From the NCBI GenBank assembly GCA_964557005.1, contig CAZKYI010000001.1, positions 248,001-312,000 on the forward strand: a stretch of DNA of 64,000 nucleotides, written 5' to 3'. Source of the stretch: JBECKS01 sp964557005 (GTDB lineage: Bacteria > Pseudomonadota > Gammaproteobacteria > Pseudomonadales > JBECKS01). Both the position numbers and the translations under genes were made by a program. Under the pieces are notes generated by a model. It ran no database searches, was not told the origin of the DNA, and saw only the letters and a program-made list of their open reading frames with translations. Within the stretch, counting starts at the first letter, position 1; each line of letters opens with the position of its first letter. Shown here piece after piece: positions 17,429 to 24,979 of the stretch.

Positions 17429-17698
17429 TTACTGTGCACGGCGTGTGACATCACTATTGAGTGATTTGTTAGCCGCCTCAGCATTGAGGCGCTCGACCAG
17501 CCAGACTTTTATGATGGACTGCCGCGTAACACCTATACGCGCTGCCTCACGATCCAGAGACTCGACAACCCAGGATGGAAAATCGACATTAATACGTTTT
17601 TGCTCCTGATTAACACGGCGTGCTGTCGAAAGATCAAGATCATCAATGATGTCTTCTTTGTTATCGTTAAATTTTTTATCGAAGTTTTTAGCTTTCAT
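17429..17698 (-). CDS. Orphan BrnA/CopG-type antitoxin-like protein
   Basis: An 89-residue ribbon-helix-helix protein. The segment RINVDFPSWVVESLDREAARIGVTRQSIIKVWLVERL is typical of CopG-like antitoxins that pair with BrnT-like toxins, and the acidic DDLDLSTARRVNQEQKR lead-in is usual for that group. The ATG at 17698 with AAAGAG upstream is preferred over a TTG 36 bases earlier. No toxin gene lies on either side: the upstream gene is a zinc-ribbon protein and the downstream neighbour is repeat sequence, so it appears to be an orphan. The last residues AANKSLNSDVTRRAQ run through a TAACAAATCACTCAA motif that recurs elsewhere in the window, suggesting the natural stop was replaced by repeat sequence. 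Confidence 0.8.
   Translation of the reverse strand: MKAKNFDKKFNDNKEDIIDDLDLSTARRVNQEQKRINVDFPSWVVESLDREAARIGVTRQSIIKVWLVERLNAEAANKSLNSDVTRRAQ
17457..17472 (-). repeat. 16-bp motif shared with 55494-55509 (attC-half-like)
   Basis: The minus strand reads CTAACAAATCACTCAA at the 3' end of the orphan antitoxin gene. The same motif with two changes ends the nuclease-like gene at 55494-55509. It resembles the left half of integron attC sites, but no matching right half is seen. Confidence 0.45.
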
Positions 17699-17733
17699 AT
17701 AGCTCTTTTTACGGGATTGTTTGATAGGGGGCA

Positions 17734-17746
17734 ACCTGTGTCAGGT
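17734..17746. promoter_or_regulatory. Palindrome upstream of orphan antitoxin, candidate operator
   Basis: ACCTGTGTCAGGT has 5-bp perfect arms around 3 bases and lies 36 bases before the start codon of the ribbon-helix-helix gene. Such proteins usually bind short palindromes in their own promoters. Confidence 0.4.
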
Positions 17747-17773
17747 AATTACCATCGTTGTATGTAAGTAAAT

Positions 17774-18010
17774 TCATTCGATAATGTATAAATCACAGCA
17801 ATTGCAATGATAACCACGTTTTATTGCATCGTTATCTACAGCAATAATTTTTTCACCAAGCTTATTCGAAAAAAATAAATGTTTAAAAGAAAAGCCAAAC
17901 CCTAGAAAGCCCGCTAATGTAGCTCCTATGAAAAAACTACCTGATTCCATTTTTGTGCTGCACTTTGGACAAGTTATTTGCTTTTCTCGTATCAGGGTAC
18001 GACGGTTCAT
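17774..18010 (-). CDS. Small zinc-ribbon-like protein
   Basis: A 78-residue protein with paired cysteine knuckles, CPKC near residue 14 and CNCC near residue 69, separated by a hydrophobic glycine-rich stretch (GSFFIGATLAGFLGFGFSF). The pairs could bind one zinc ion. An AAGGGG ribosome site lies six bases before the ATG. It sits inside the 853-bp unit bounded by direct repeats, upstream of the orphan antitoxin and on the same strand. I do not recognise a named family. Two copies of TTTATTTTCAGA (18037-18048 and 18073-18084) lie in its upstream region and may belong to its promoter. Confidence 0.7.
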   Translation of the reverse strand: MNRRTLIREKQITCPKCSTKMESGSFFIGATLAGFLGFGFSFKHLFFSNKLGEKIIAVDNDAIKRGYHCNCCDLYIIE

Positions 18011-18151
18011 GTTATTCCCCTTGCAGTTTTAATTCATTTATTTTCAGATATTTTTGCCGATTTGTTTGCCGCTTTATTTTCAGAATAAGTACATAAATAT
18101 CAAATAGATAGCTTTTAAACAATCAAGTTGCCAACCAAAAAATGCCGATTG

Positions 18152-18204
18152 TTTTGCCGATTACTATCCACCCTCTACCCCGAATGCCCATCCAGTTCGA
18201 TGAT
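18152..18204 (+). repeat. 53-bp direct repeat, copy B
   Basis: This is the partner of copy A at 17299-17351. It covers the last codons and stop of the response regulator gene plus the sequence beyond, so this copy is the one attached to the working gene. A further TGCCGATT just before it (18143-18150) and a related stretch at 18054-18073 repeat part of the unit. Confidence 0.9.
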
Positions 18205-18831
18205 ACCTAATCGTGCAGCTTCCATAGCGGCTTCGGCACGGCTGTTGATTTTTAATTTGCGGTAAATCGCCTTGATATGAAAAGCGGTGGTGTTTTTTGA
18301 AATATTCAACAACTGGGAAGTTTTTGAAACGGAAAACCCCTTGGCAATCAGTTGTAAGACTTCGGCTTCTCGCGTAGACAAATCATGAGTATCGGGTTCT
18401 GGAGCATTTTGTTCGGGGTTAAAAAACAGCAGGATTTTTTTTGCGATGGTGGGGGATAGCGGAGGTCGCCCTTCGGTAATGCCTTTAAGCAGCTCGATAA
18501 TCATGTCCTTGCTTTGATATTTCAAAATGTAGCCATCTACGCCTGCGCGCAGTGCTGAAAAAAGCGTCGTGCTGTCATCAAAAATGGTGGTGACAATCAC
18601 ATGTGTGTTTTCATTTTCTTTTTTGAGTTGTTTGATAATTTCAAGACCTGAACCATCTGGCAAACCCATATCAATCAGGGCAATGTCGGGCTTCAGATTT
18701 TCGAGAATGCTTTTGCAGCTTTCGATATTGCTCGCCGTACTTACACGAATTTCGTTAAAGCTTTCGCATAGAATGTCGTGCAGCAGTTTCATCGCTTCGG
18801 GATTATCTTCCAGAATCAGTGCTGTTTTCAT
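18175..18831 (-). CDS. NarL/FixJ-family response regulator
   Basis: A 218-residue two-domain regulator. The receiver domain (about 1-120) has the acidic EDN, phospho-acceptor Asp54 in ALIDMGLPDGSG, TTIFDD and the lysine in YILKYQ. The LuxR-type helix-turn-helix (about 148-205) reads LSTREAEVLQLIAKGFSVSKTSQLLNISKNTTAFHIKAIYRKLK, here not written further. It starts two bases after the histidine kinase gene and is certainly co-transcribed with it. A dyad in the promoter of the divergent exported-protein gene is a possible target. Its 3' end is duplicated 853 bp away as a 53-bp direct repeat. Confidence 0.95.
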   Translation of the reverse strand: MKTALILEDNPEAMKLLHDILCESFNEIRVSTASNIESCKSILENLKPDIALIDMGLPDGSGLEIIKQLKKENENTHVIVTTIFDDSTTLFSALRAGVDGYILKYQSKDMIIELLKGITEGRPPLSPTIAKKILLFFNPEQNAPEPDTHDLSTREAEVLQLIAKGFSVSKTSQLLNISKNTTAFHIKAIYRKLKINSRAEAAMEAARLGIIELDGHSG

Positions 18832-18833
18832 GG

Positions 18834-20708
18834 TTATGCCGCCTGTAAGGGAATGGTGAGTGAAATACTCACGCCTGCCTCGGAATGGATTTGCATGCTG
18901 CCGTTAATCGATTGCAATCGGAACTGTATGTTGCGCAGGCCATTGCCACTCTGGGTGTTGATATTCATGCCCACACCGTTATCACGGATTTCAAAGGTGA
19001 GAACATCGGAAAACTGATAGCGAATAAAGACTTCGCTCGCTTTCGCATGCTTGAGAATGTTAGTGGTGATTTCACGCAAAATACGGCTGAGGTGATAACA
19101 GGTTTGTGGCGGCACAGGAATTTCATCAAGCGTTTTATCAGCTTCCAGCAGCACCTTGATGCTGGCATTTTCAAAACGTGTTTCCATTTCGGTGGTGGCA
19201 GTAATCACGGTTGAATTGATGTCGTTGCTCAGGCTGTTTGCCTGAGAAACCATATCCTTCATGGAAATCAGGGCTTCTCTCGCCAGTTCGGCCTGTTCGG
19301 CAGAATTTGACGAGGAAGTAATCGACAGTAATTTCGCACCAATATCATCATGTAAATCACGCATGATGCTTTGTCGCTCGTTTTCGGCAGAGAGGGAAAT
19401 TTCCAGCAGTCTGGATTCTTTATAGGATTTCCCAAGGGCTTCCGATATTTGTTTTACTTTTTCTTCCAGCGTGTTGTTAAGTTCTTCGGATTTTTCCAGA
19501 GCGCCAATAAAACGCTGCACCAACAGCATAAAGAAAATCACCAATAAAAACAGAAAGCCATGCTGCATCACCGTAAAATCGGGAAGTGCAATGTCATTGT
19601 TATGTGAAAATGCAAAAGCGGCGATGTCATAGGCCATTACCATGCTAACGCCTGCGCCGCCTGCACTGATGGTTCGTGCAACGGTATTCTGTTCCTTGAT
19701 GGAAAGCACACAGGTTTTAGCGAGTGCATACAGCACAAATAACAAGGCCAACACATGGGCGAGTCCGACCACATAGAACGCATGCTCGATGGGTAGCAGC
19801 GAATAAGTACCAATCAGCACTATCATCGCTATCGCCAGTATTTTTTCCGCCTGTTGGTGTGAAAAATCCATCATGCGGTTGATAAAGAAAAACAGCGCAA
19901 CACCTGCAATATCGGCATTGGCATAGCCCCATTTCAGCCACTTGTCCGGTGCCAGCGGAGAAAAGGGTAAAATCATGTACAACAACACCATCGACCATGA
20001 AAAGCACAGCACTGAAAACTGTAAATACTGCACATCATGTTTGCGTTTGAACCAGAGAAATAATGAAAACAATCCCAGCAGAATGCTCGCCACCCAGCCC
20101 CATTCCGCCGCTTTCACCTGAAAAAAGTAGCGTTGATTGAAACGCTGGGTGAGCACCTCGGCATCGCCAAGGTAAATTTCGGGTAAAAAGGTAAAGTGTT
20201 TTCCCTGCCGCAGTTTTATCAGCAGGTGTTGCGGTGGCTGGCCGTTCAGGTAATCAGGAATGATAAACAGCAGCGGGATATTCCAGCCCATGGCATATTT
20301 ATTTCCTGGCCCGTGTTTTTCACCTACGAGTTGCTCGTTTACATACACTTCAATGTCAAAGGCGTGGTTGGCGATGTAAATGGCTTCAAAGTGCGTGTTG
20401 CCAAACTGTGTGAGCGGAATACGAAACCAGATATAAGGAAAGTCAGCGTTTTCAGCGTGTGGTTTGAATGGCAGGGTCACTGATTGCCAGTTGTCGTCAT
20501 GGATTGCCTTGACCTCCTGAATGCTTGTGTTCTGGCCAAAAACAACTTCAGCGCGGTCGAGCTTCACGACATTTCGGGCAGCATCCTGAGCAAAAAGCAC
20601 GCCTGTACACAACACTACGCACAAGCATGTGCAAATTGCGAACAAGGGAGCGATGAATGTGTTGTGAAAATTCAAGCCGTGCGCTCTGTGATGTGAATGG
20701 AGCGTCAT
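18834..20708 (-). CDS. 7TMR-DISM sensor histidine kinase (NarX-type HisKA_3)
   Basis: A 624-residue inner-membrane kinase. A signal segment (about 15-40) is followed by a periplasmic beta domain (45-190), seven membrane helices (about 200-400), a coiled coil, then the HisKA_3 dimerisation domain with His453 in MRDLHDDIGAKL. The ATPase domain shows an N box at 543-557, DNGVGMN at 577-583 and GNGLRNI at 588-594. The periplasmic-plus-7TM layout is the same as in the diguanylate cyclase at 2740-4617, so both probably read similar envelope signals. It is the first gene of the pair with the response regulator and diverges from a secreted-protein gene. Confidence 0.94.
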   Translation of the reverse strand: MTLHSHHRAHGLNFHNTFIAPLFAICTCLCVVLCTGVLFAQDAARNVVKLDRAEVVFGQNTSIQEVKAIHDDNWQSVTLPFKPHAENADFPYIWFRIPLTQFGNTHFEAIYIANHAFDIEVYVNEQLVGEKHGPGNKYAMGWNIPLLFIIPDYLNGQPPQHLLIKLRQGKHFTFLPEIYLGDAEVLTQRFNQRYFFQVKAAEWGWVASILLGLFSLFLWFKRKHDVQYLQFSVLCFSWSMVLLYMILPFSPLAPDKWLKWGYANADIAGVALFFFINRMMDFSHQQAEKILAIAMIVLIGTYSLLPIEHAFYVVGLAHVLALLFVLYALAKTCVLSIKEQNTVARTISAGGAGVSMVMAYDIAAFAFSHNNDIALPDFTVMQHGFLFLLVIFFMLLVQRFIGALEKSEELNNTLEEKVKQISEALGKSYKESRLLEISLSAENERQSIMRDLHDDIGAKLLSITSSSNSAEQAELAREALISMKDMVSQANSLSNDINSTVITATTEMETRFENASIKVLLEADKTLDEIPVPPQTCYHLSRILREITTNILKHAKASEVFIRYQFSDVLTFEIRDNGVGMNINTQSGNGLRNIQFRLQSINGSMQIHSEAGVSISLTIPLQAA

Positions 20709-20740
20709 TCTAGCCTAGCTACCGGATTAAGTGTGCCTGC

Positions 20741-20760
20741 ACCCACCTGAACAGGTGGGT
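20741..20760. promoter_or_regulatory. Perfect dyad in divergent promoter, candidate regulator site
   Basis: ACCCACCTGAACAGGTGGGT has perfect 8-bp arms around GAAC. It lies between the kinase gene and the divergent exported-protein gene, 21 bases upstream of a TATACT -10 box at 20782-20787. No T run follows, so a terminator is unlikely. Confidence 0.6.
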
Positions 20761-20823
20761 TAAAGCGATGAATACTTTTTCTATACTCGATTGCACCATT
20801 CATTTTTATTCAAGGATATTTAT

Positions 20824-21771
20824 ATGATGAAATCGTTAAGCGCTTTGCTTTTTTTGTCCGTGTTTCTGTTTGGCAATGCTCAGGCGGCCAAGCTCACACC
20901 CAATGCAACTTTCTCAAACCCTGACAAGCAACTGGAAGTTAAAGGCACCGATGCCTTCAAAAAATCCAACACCATTCTGGTTCCGGGCATCATGCTGCAC
21001 ACGCTGGTTGAAGGCCGTCATACCCAGTCCAAAGGCGGAGCTCATGCCAAGGCAAAATATGCGCTCACCAATCTCAGCCCGCAACTGGGAGAGGAACTGG
21101 CCACCGAAATCTATAACGATCTGGTGAGTAAATTGAAAGCCAGTGGCTGGAAGGTGCTTACCTATGACGAAACCAAAGATCATGCAGGTTGGGCAAAAGT
21201 AAAAACGGCAGAAAACTTCAAGGAAATTGGTACTCCAGGTTTTTCAGGTAATTATGGTCATGGCGCGATAAGCTGGATGACTTCCTACCCTAAAAACGGA
21301 GTGAAGGCTGAAGTACAGGCGGGTGGTCTGTCTCCGACTTTTGCTGTTCACAGTAAAGTTGCTAAAAATCTTAATGCCAATTTGTTATTCCCTGCTATCC
21401 GCTTTGATGCGCCTGTGGCATGGGGCAGCAGCGACAGGGGATACAGCAATGTGTCAGCAAGTGCTGGCGTGATACCTGCCATGAATTTAACGATGCTCAG
21501 TGCAGGATTGACCAATTCAAAGGGTGCATGGGGTTGGGTAGACCTTAAGGCACACCAACGCGTTGCCGAAAACGTAGGTGTGATTGCAGTGGCCGATAAA
21601 AGCTCTTCCAGCGATGTGTCACTGTTTAATTTTCAAACCTTTCGTTCCATTTCCAAGGGCGATTATTTGATGACGCTGAATGAAGCCGAGTACAAAAAAG
21701 CCATTCTGCAAACAGCGTTTGATTACAACAGCCTGCTGGTGGAAGCCCTGAAACCGGCATTACCCAAATAA
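20824..21771 (+). CDS. Exported protein of unknown function
   Basis: A 315-residue protein with a clear signal peptide (MMKSLSALLFLSVFLFGNAQA, cleaved near residue 21). AAGGA lies seven bases before the ATG at 20824. The mature part contains VPGIMLHTLVEGRHTQSKGGAHAKAKYAL and a glycine- and serine-rich region, and shows no cysteines, membrane helices or catalytic motif I recognise; the repeated short strands after residue 150 could form a periplasmic beta domain. It diverges from the two-component operon and has a conspicuous dyad in its promoter, so it is a likely target of that system. The next gene carries a similar promoter dyad. Confidence 0.82.
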   Translation: MMKSLSALLFLSVFLFGNAQAAKLTPNATFSNPDKQLEVKGTDAFKKSNTILVPGIMLHTLVEGRHTQSKGGAHAKAKYALTNLSPQLGEELATEIYNDLVSKLKASGWKVLTYDETKDHAGWAKVKTAENFKEIGTPGFSGNYGHGAISWMTSYPKNGVKAEVQAGGLSPTFAVHSKVAKNLNANLLFPAIRFDAPVAWGSSDRGYSNVSASAGVIPAMNLTMLSAGLTNSKGAWGWVDLKAHQRVAENVGVIAVADKSSSSDVSLFNFQTFRSISKGDYLMTLNEAEYKKAILQTAFDYNSLLVEALKPALPK

Positions 21772-21779
21772 AACATAAA

Positions 21780-21797
21780 TACACCCGAACGGGGGTA
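21780..21797. promoter_or_regulatory. Second CC..GAAC..GG dyad upstream of lipoprotein gene
   Basis: TACACCCGAACGGGGGTA has 7-bp arms with one mismatch around GAAC, the same centre as the dyad at 20741-20760. A TATACT box follows at 21818-21823. The spacing from GAAC to TATACT is 27 bases here and 29 there. Confidence 0.5.
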
Positions 21798-21861
21798 TAA
21801 ACACAGGGCATTTTCCCTATACTGCTTGTGACATTCACCATAACTAACCGGAGCTTTTAAA

Positions 21862-22362
21862 ATGAAAAAACTGATTCTGATTATGAGTATTTTTGCCCTG
21901 TTTTCCTGTGGCAGTGATAGCAAGAAAGGGGGGGGGGGCAAGCTTGATTTGTCAGCAGCGTGTGAAGCCACAACAGCTGAAGAATTCTTTGCTGCATTGG
22001 CAGGGAGCGTCGACCTGACAGCCATCGATACCTTTGTTGAAAATAGCAATCCTGCTACTACAGACACTACCTTTACCGATGGCGACAAGTACAAAGTCAC
22101 TTTTTCCAGCGACAAAAAAGTGACCATCGCTACCAACGGTGATGACCAGACCTTTGAGTTTGGCGACGATGATATGTTTGGTGCCTATGATCATGAAATC
22201 AATGTGGGCATGGATCGTGAACATGCGAATCTTCTGATTCAGTTGCCTTGTGGTGAAGATGCAGGTGAGCCTTTATTTATTGCCTATAGTAATCCTGATA
22301 ACTCATTCCCCACGCCTGTTGATGGTGATTTTTTCTGGCGACTGGATGCTGGCGCGAATTAG
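21862..22362 (+). CDS. Lipoprotein with an in-frame 11-G tract
   Basis: A 166-residue lipoprotein. The lipobox IFALFSC places the lipidated cysteine at residue 16. Shortly after it, a run of eleven G (21928-21938) encodes the glycines of KKGGGGKL; slippage by one base here would shift the frame and end the protein early, so expression may be phase-variable. The remainder is acidic with FTDGDKYKVTFSSDKKVTIATNGDDQTF, a likely beta domain, and two cysteines (AACEA, LPCGED). The frame is open at 11 G. The gene has its own promoter with a dyad and ends at a strong terminator. Function is unknown. Confidence 0.82.
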   Translation: MKKLILIMSIFALFSCGSDSKKGGGGKLDLSAACEATTAEEFFAALAGSVDLTAIDTFVENSNPATTDTTFTDGDKYKVTFSSDKKVTIATNGDDQTFEFGDDDMFGAYDHEINVGMDREHANLLIQLPCGEDAGEPLFIAYSNPDNSFPTPVDGDFFWRLDAGAN

Positions 22363-22381
22363 TCAGATATTTCTGCCAACC

Positions 22382-22411
22382 AAAAAAGCCCCGAATTCGG
22401 GGCTTTTTTTT
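22382..22411. terminator. Rho-independent terminator
   Basis: AAAAAAGCCCC and GGGGCTTTTTT form a perfect stem around GAATTC with a long T run, 20 bases after the lipoprotein stop codon. Confidence 0.93.
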
Positions 22412-22422
22412 AGGTGTGTTTT

Positions 22423-22451
22423 TTGGGCGTTCGGGGATTTTGATTTATGAT
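22423..22451 (+). promoter_or_regulatory. Sigma-70-like promoter of the SET gene
   Basis: TTGGGC, a 17-base spacer and TATGAT, followed by a GC-rich discriminator GCGCGCC. It lies 35 bases before the ATG of the SET-domain gene. Confidence 0.6.
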
Positions 22452-22486
22452 GCGCGCCAATCCCATAACCCAGGTTTGTTATTTTT

Positions 22487-22969
22487 ATGATTCAGTTTCC
22501 CTACGTCATCAAAGCCTCACGTATTGCAGGTGCAGGCAAAGGAATTTTCACCACTGCAGCCATTCCCGCAGGCAAAGTGCTGATTGCACCGAGCAAAATT
22601 GATAGCGTCGTAAGCATGCAGGCACTGATGGAAATGGGCGATGATTCCAGCCCCGATACAGATTCATCGGTGCGCTGGTTTGAATCCAGTTATACCGTTT
22701 CACCTGATTGGCCAGATGAATGTTTTGTTAACCATTGCTTTAGCCCTAACGGGCTGTGGCATTTGGGCTTTGTTTTCGCATTGCGTGATATTGCAGAAGA
22801 TGAAGAAATCACCATGGACTATTCACACATTATTGCGCCCGATTATGAATTGGAATTTCGTGATAGCGTAACGAGCAAGCCCATTCGTGGGCTGGGTTGG
22901 AAACAGTCGCTCATCGAAACCACGGAACAACTGTTGAAACTGGCAAAAGCCTTACCAGAAGCCGATTAG
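22487..22969 (+). CDS. SET-domain protein (putative lysine methyltransferase)
   Basis: A 160-residue single SET domain. The opening SRIAGAGKGIFTTAAIPAGKVL is the usual N-terminal SET segment; the cofactor-binding core is FVNHCFSPNGLW, and the catalytic-tyrosine region is EEITMDYS. Bacterial SET proteins transfer methyl groups from S-adenosylmethionine to protein lysines; the target is unknown. The N-H-C order of the core is kept, so it may be active. There is no obvious ribosome site before the ATG, and the gene is preceded by its own promoter. It converges with rsmE, the stop codons being five bases apart. Confidence 0.9.
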   Translation: MIQFPYVIKASRIAGAGKGIFTTAAIPAGKVLIAPSKIDSVVSMQALMEMGDDSSPDTDSSVRWFESSYTVSPDWPDECFVNHCFSPNGLWHLGFVFALRDIAEDEEITMDYSHIIAPDYELEFRDSVTSKPIRGLGWKQSLIETTEQLLKLAKALPEAD

Positions 22970-22974
22970 GGATC

Positions 22975-23700
22975 TCAAGGCAATTCAAACAAGCGTGAAA
23001 TCAGCACAGGAATAGCCGTTTCGGTTTTTAAAATACGCGAGCCAAGGCTCACAGCCACACAGCGGCGTTCAATTAACAACGCAACTTCCTGTTCGCTAAA
23101 GCCACCTTCGGGGCCAACCATAACAACATGCTCACCCTTGTTTTGGGTGTGTGGTGTTTGAACAGCATCAGGGTGCGCCAGCCACACAGTTTTATTGTGC
23201 GTAATGTGTTGAAAGCTGTGTTCAATAAAGTGTTTGAAATCAAGGTGACAGGTTACATTTGGCAATACCGTGTCTCTGGCTTGTTCCAAGCCCTCAATTA
23301 AATAGTGTTGCATGTCTTTAAGCACAGGGCTTTGCCAATAATTTTTTTCCACTTTGTCTGTTTGAATCAGGTGTAATTCCTGAATGCCAAGGCTGGCCAC
23401 ATGCACCAGTATGCGTTTGAACTGTTGCGGGCGCGGCAGGGCAAGAATCAAGGCGCAGGGTAGTTTTTCAGGGGGCGGAGTGTGCAGATTGACGGTGAGC
23501 ACACAGCGCGTGCAATCAAGCGTTTCCACTTTGCCTGTGCCGAGCAAGCCATTGATTTCACCGACACGTAGTTCATCACCTGTTTTCAGTTTGAGAATTT
23601 CATTCAGATGCTTGAGTGTAGATGGATTATTTACCACAACGGTGGAAGTTTGATGTGTGAGCACTTCACGTTGTTCTGGCCAAAACAGTAAGACATTCAT
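22975..23700 (-). CDS. rsmE: 16S rRNA (uracil-1498-N3)-methyltransferase
   Basis: RsmE methylates N3 of U1498 in 16S rRNA using S-adenosylmethionine. The 241-residue length is normal. The PUA-like N-terminal domain contains NPSTLKHLNEILKLKTGDEL, and the SPOUT knot carries MVGPEGGFSEQE, the signature of the family, followed by SLGSRILKTETA. It is transcribed leftwards from a promoter region shared with the CoA transferase gene and converges with the SET gene. Nothing unusual is seen. Confidence 0.96.
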   Translation of the reverse strand: MNVLLFWPEQREVLTHQTSTVVVNNPSTLKHLNEILKLKTGDELRVGEINGLLGTGKVETLDCTRCVLTVNLHTPPPEKLPCALILALPRPQQFKRILVHVASLGIQELHLIQTDKVEKNYWQSPVLKDMQHYLIEGLEQARDTVLPNVTCHLDFKHFIEHSFQHITHNKTVWLAHPDAVQTPHTQNKGEHVVMVGPEGGFSEQEVALLIERRCVAVSLGSRILKTETAIPVLISRLFELP

Positions 23701-23723
23701 GGCAGGCAGTGTAGAGCGTCACT

Positions 23724-23752
23724 TTCTGTAAGCAAATGGAATTCGTTATAAT
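23724..23752 (+). promoter_or_regulatory. Candidate promoter of the CoA transferase gene
   Basis: A perfect TATAAT at 23747-23752 is preceded, 17 bases away, by a weak TTCTGT. CGCAC follows the -10. The ATG is 30 bases beyond. Confidence 0.5.
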
Positions 23753-23782
23753 TTCCGCACAAAATTTTCAGGAAACACAATC

Positions 23783-24979
23783 ATGAAACCATTGGCAGGT
23801 ATTCGCGTTATTGAATTGGGGCAACTGTTGGCAGGGCCATTTTGCGGCACGCTGCTCGCTTATTTCGGTGCCGAAGTCATTAAGGTAGAACCGCCACTCA
23901 CGGGGGATCCGCTGCGTGGCTGGCGTTTGCTCGATGAAACAGGCACTGCGTATTGGTGGCGCAGCCTTGGTCGTAACAAGAAATGCTGCACGCTTGATTT
24001 GAAACAAGAGCGTGGCCGCGAATTGGCGAAGGCTTTGATAAAAGATGCCGATGTGGTGATTGAAAATTTTCGCCCGGGCATGATGGAAGAATGGGGCATG
24101 TCTTACGAACAATTAAAAGCCATCAATCCTGATTTGATTTTTGCACGCATCTCAGGCTATGGACAAACTGGCCCCTACGCCTCACAACCTGGCTTTGCTT
24201 CGGTGTGTGAAGGCATCAGCGGTTTTCGCTTTGTGAATGGATTTCCTGGCGAGGCACCCGTGCGCCCGAATTTAAGCCTTGGCGATACGCTCGCGGGTAT
24301 TCATGCGTTTATGGGCATTTTGATGGCTTTGTTAAATAAAGAACGCCACCCCGAACGTGATGCAGGGCAGGTGGTTGATGTCGCCATTTACGAATCCATT
24401 TTTAATTTGCTTGAAGGTGTGATTCCCGAGTTTTCAGGTGCGGGAGAAATTCGTCAGGCATCGGGCACCACGCTCACGGGTATTGTGCCGACTAACACCT
24501 ATCGCACCAAAGATGCCAAATTCGTAGTAATTGGTGGTAACGGTGATTCGATTTTCAAACGCCTGATGAAAGCGGTCGGGCGTGAGGATTTGGCGAATGA
24601 TCCACAGCTTGCGGTGAATGCAGGCAGGGTGGAGCGTACACAGGAACTTGATGAAGTTTTGGCAAAGTGGTGTGCAGCACATACACGCGAGCAAATTCTC
24701 ACGATTATGAGTGATGTGAGTGTACCTGCAGGCCCGATTTATAACGCTGCGGATATGATGGCTGACGCACATTTTCAGGCACGCGGTTTGTTTGAAAGCG
24801 TTGAAATCAACGGCAAGCCTCTGGATATTCCTGCCATCATGCCCAAGCTTAGCAGCACACCGGGTAGCACGGAATGGCCGGGCGGTGACCTTGCCAGTCA
24901 TAACCATGAGGTGTTCAGGGACATTCTCGGCCTGAGTGAGATGGAAGTTGAAGCCTTGAAAAGTGGCGGGATTATCTAG
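23783..24979 (+). CDS. Family III CoA transferase (CaiB/BaiF type)
   Basis: A 398-residue enzyme that moves CoA between carboxylic acids through an acyl-enzyme intermediate. The family start IRVIELGQLLAGPFCGTLLAYFGAEVIKVE is followed by NLSLGDTLAG, where Asp168 matches the catalytic aspartate of formyl-CoA transferase, and by GHPxxxxR-like C-terminal sequence. The substrate cannot be told. No partner acyl-CoA dehydrogenase is adjacent. It has its own promoter, divergent from rsmE, and its last eight bases overlap the 3' end of the convergent MFS gene. Fits with the thiolase and thioesterase elsewhere in the window as part of acyl-CoA metabolism. Confidence 0.94.
   Translation: MKPLAGIRVIELGQLLAGPFCGTLLAYFGAEVIKVEPPLTGDPLRGWRLLDETGTAYWWRSLGRNKKCCTLDLKQERGRELAKALIKDADVVIENFRPGMMEEWGMSYEQLKAINPDLIFARISGYGQTGPYASQPGFASVCEGISGFRFVNGFPGEAPVRPNLSLGDTLAGIHAFMGILMALLNKERHPERDAGQVVDVAIYESIFNLLEGVIPEFSGAGEIRQASGTTLTGIVPTNTYRTKDAKFVVIGGNGDSIFKRLMKAVGREDLANDPQLAVNAGRVERTQELDEVLAKWCAAHTREQILTIMSDVSVPAGPIYNAADMMADAHFQARGLFESVEINGKPLDIPAIMPKLSSTPGSTEWPGGDLASHNHEVFRDILGLSEMEVEALKSGGII

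Noticed and set aside
15526..18204. Prophage or transposon in the accessory patch
   Set aside because: No integrase, transposase or structural phage gene is present; only repeats and small genes.
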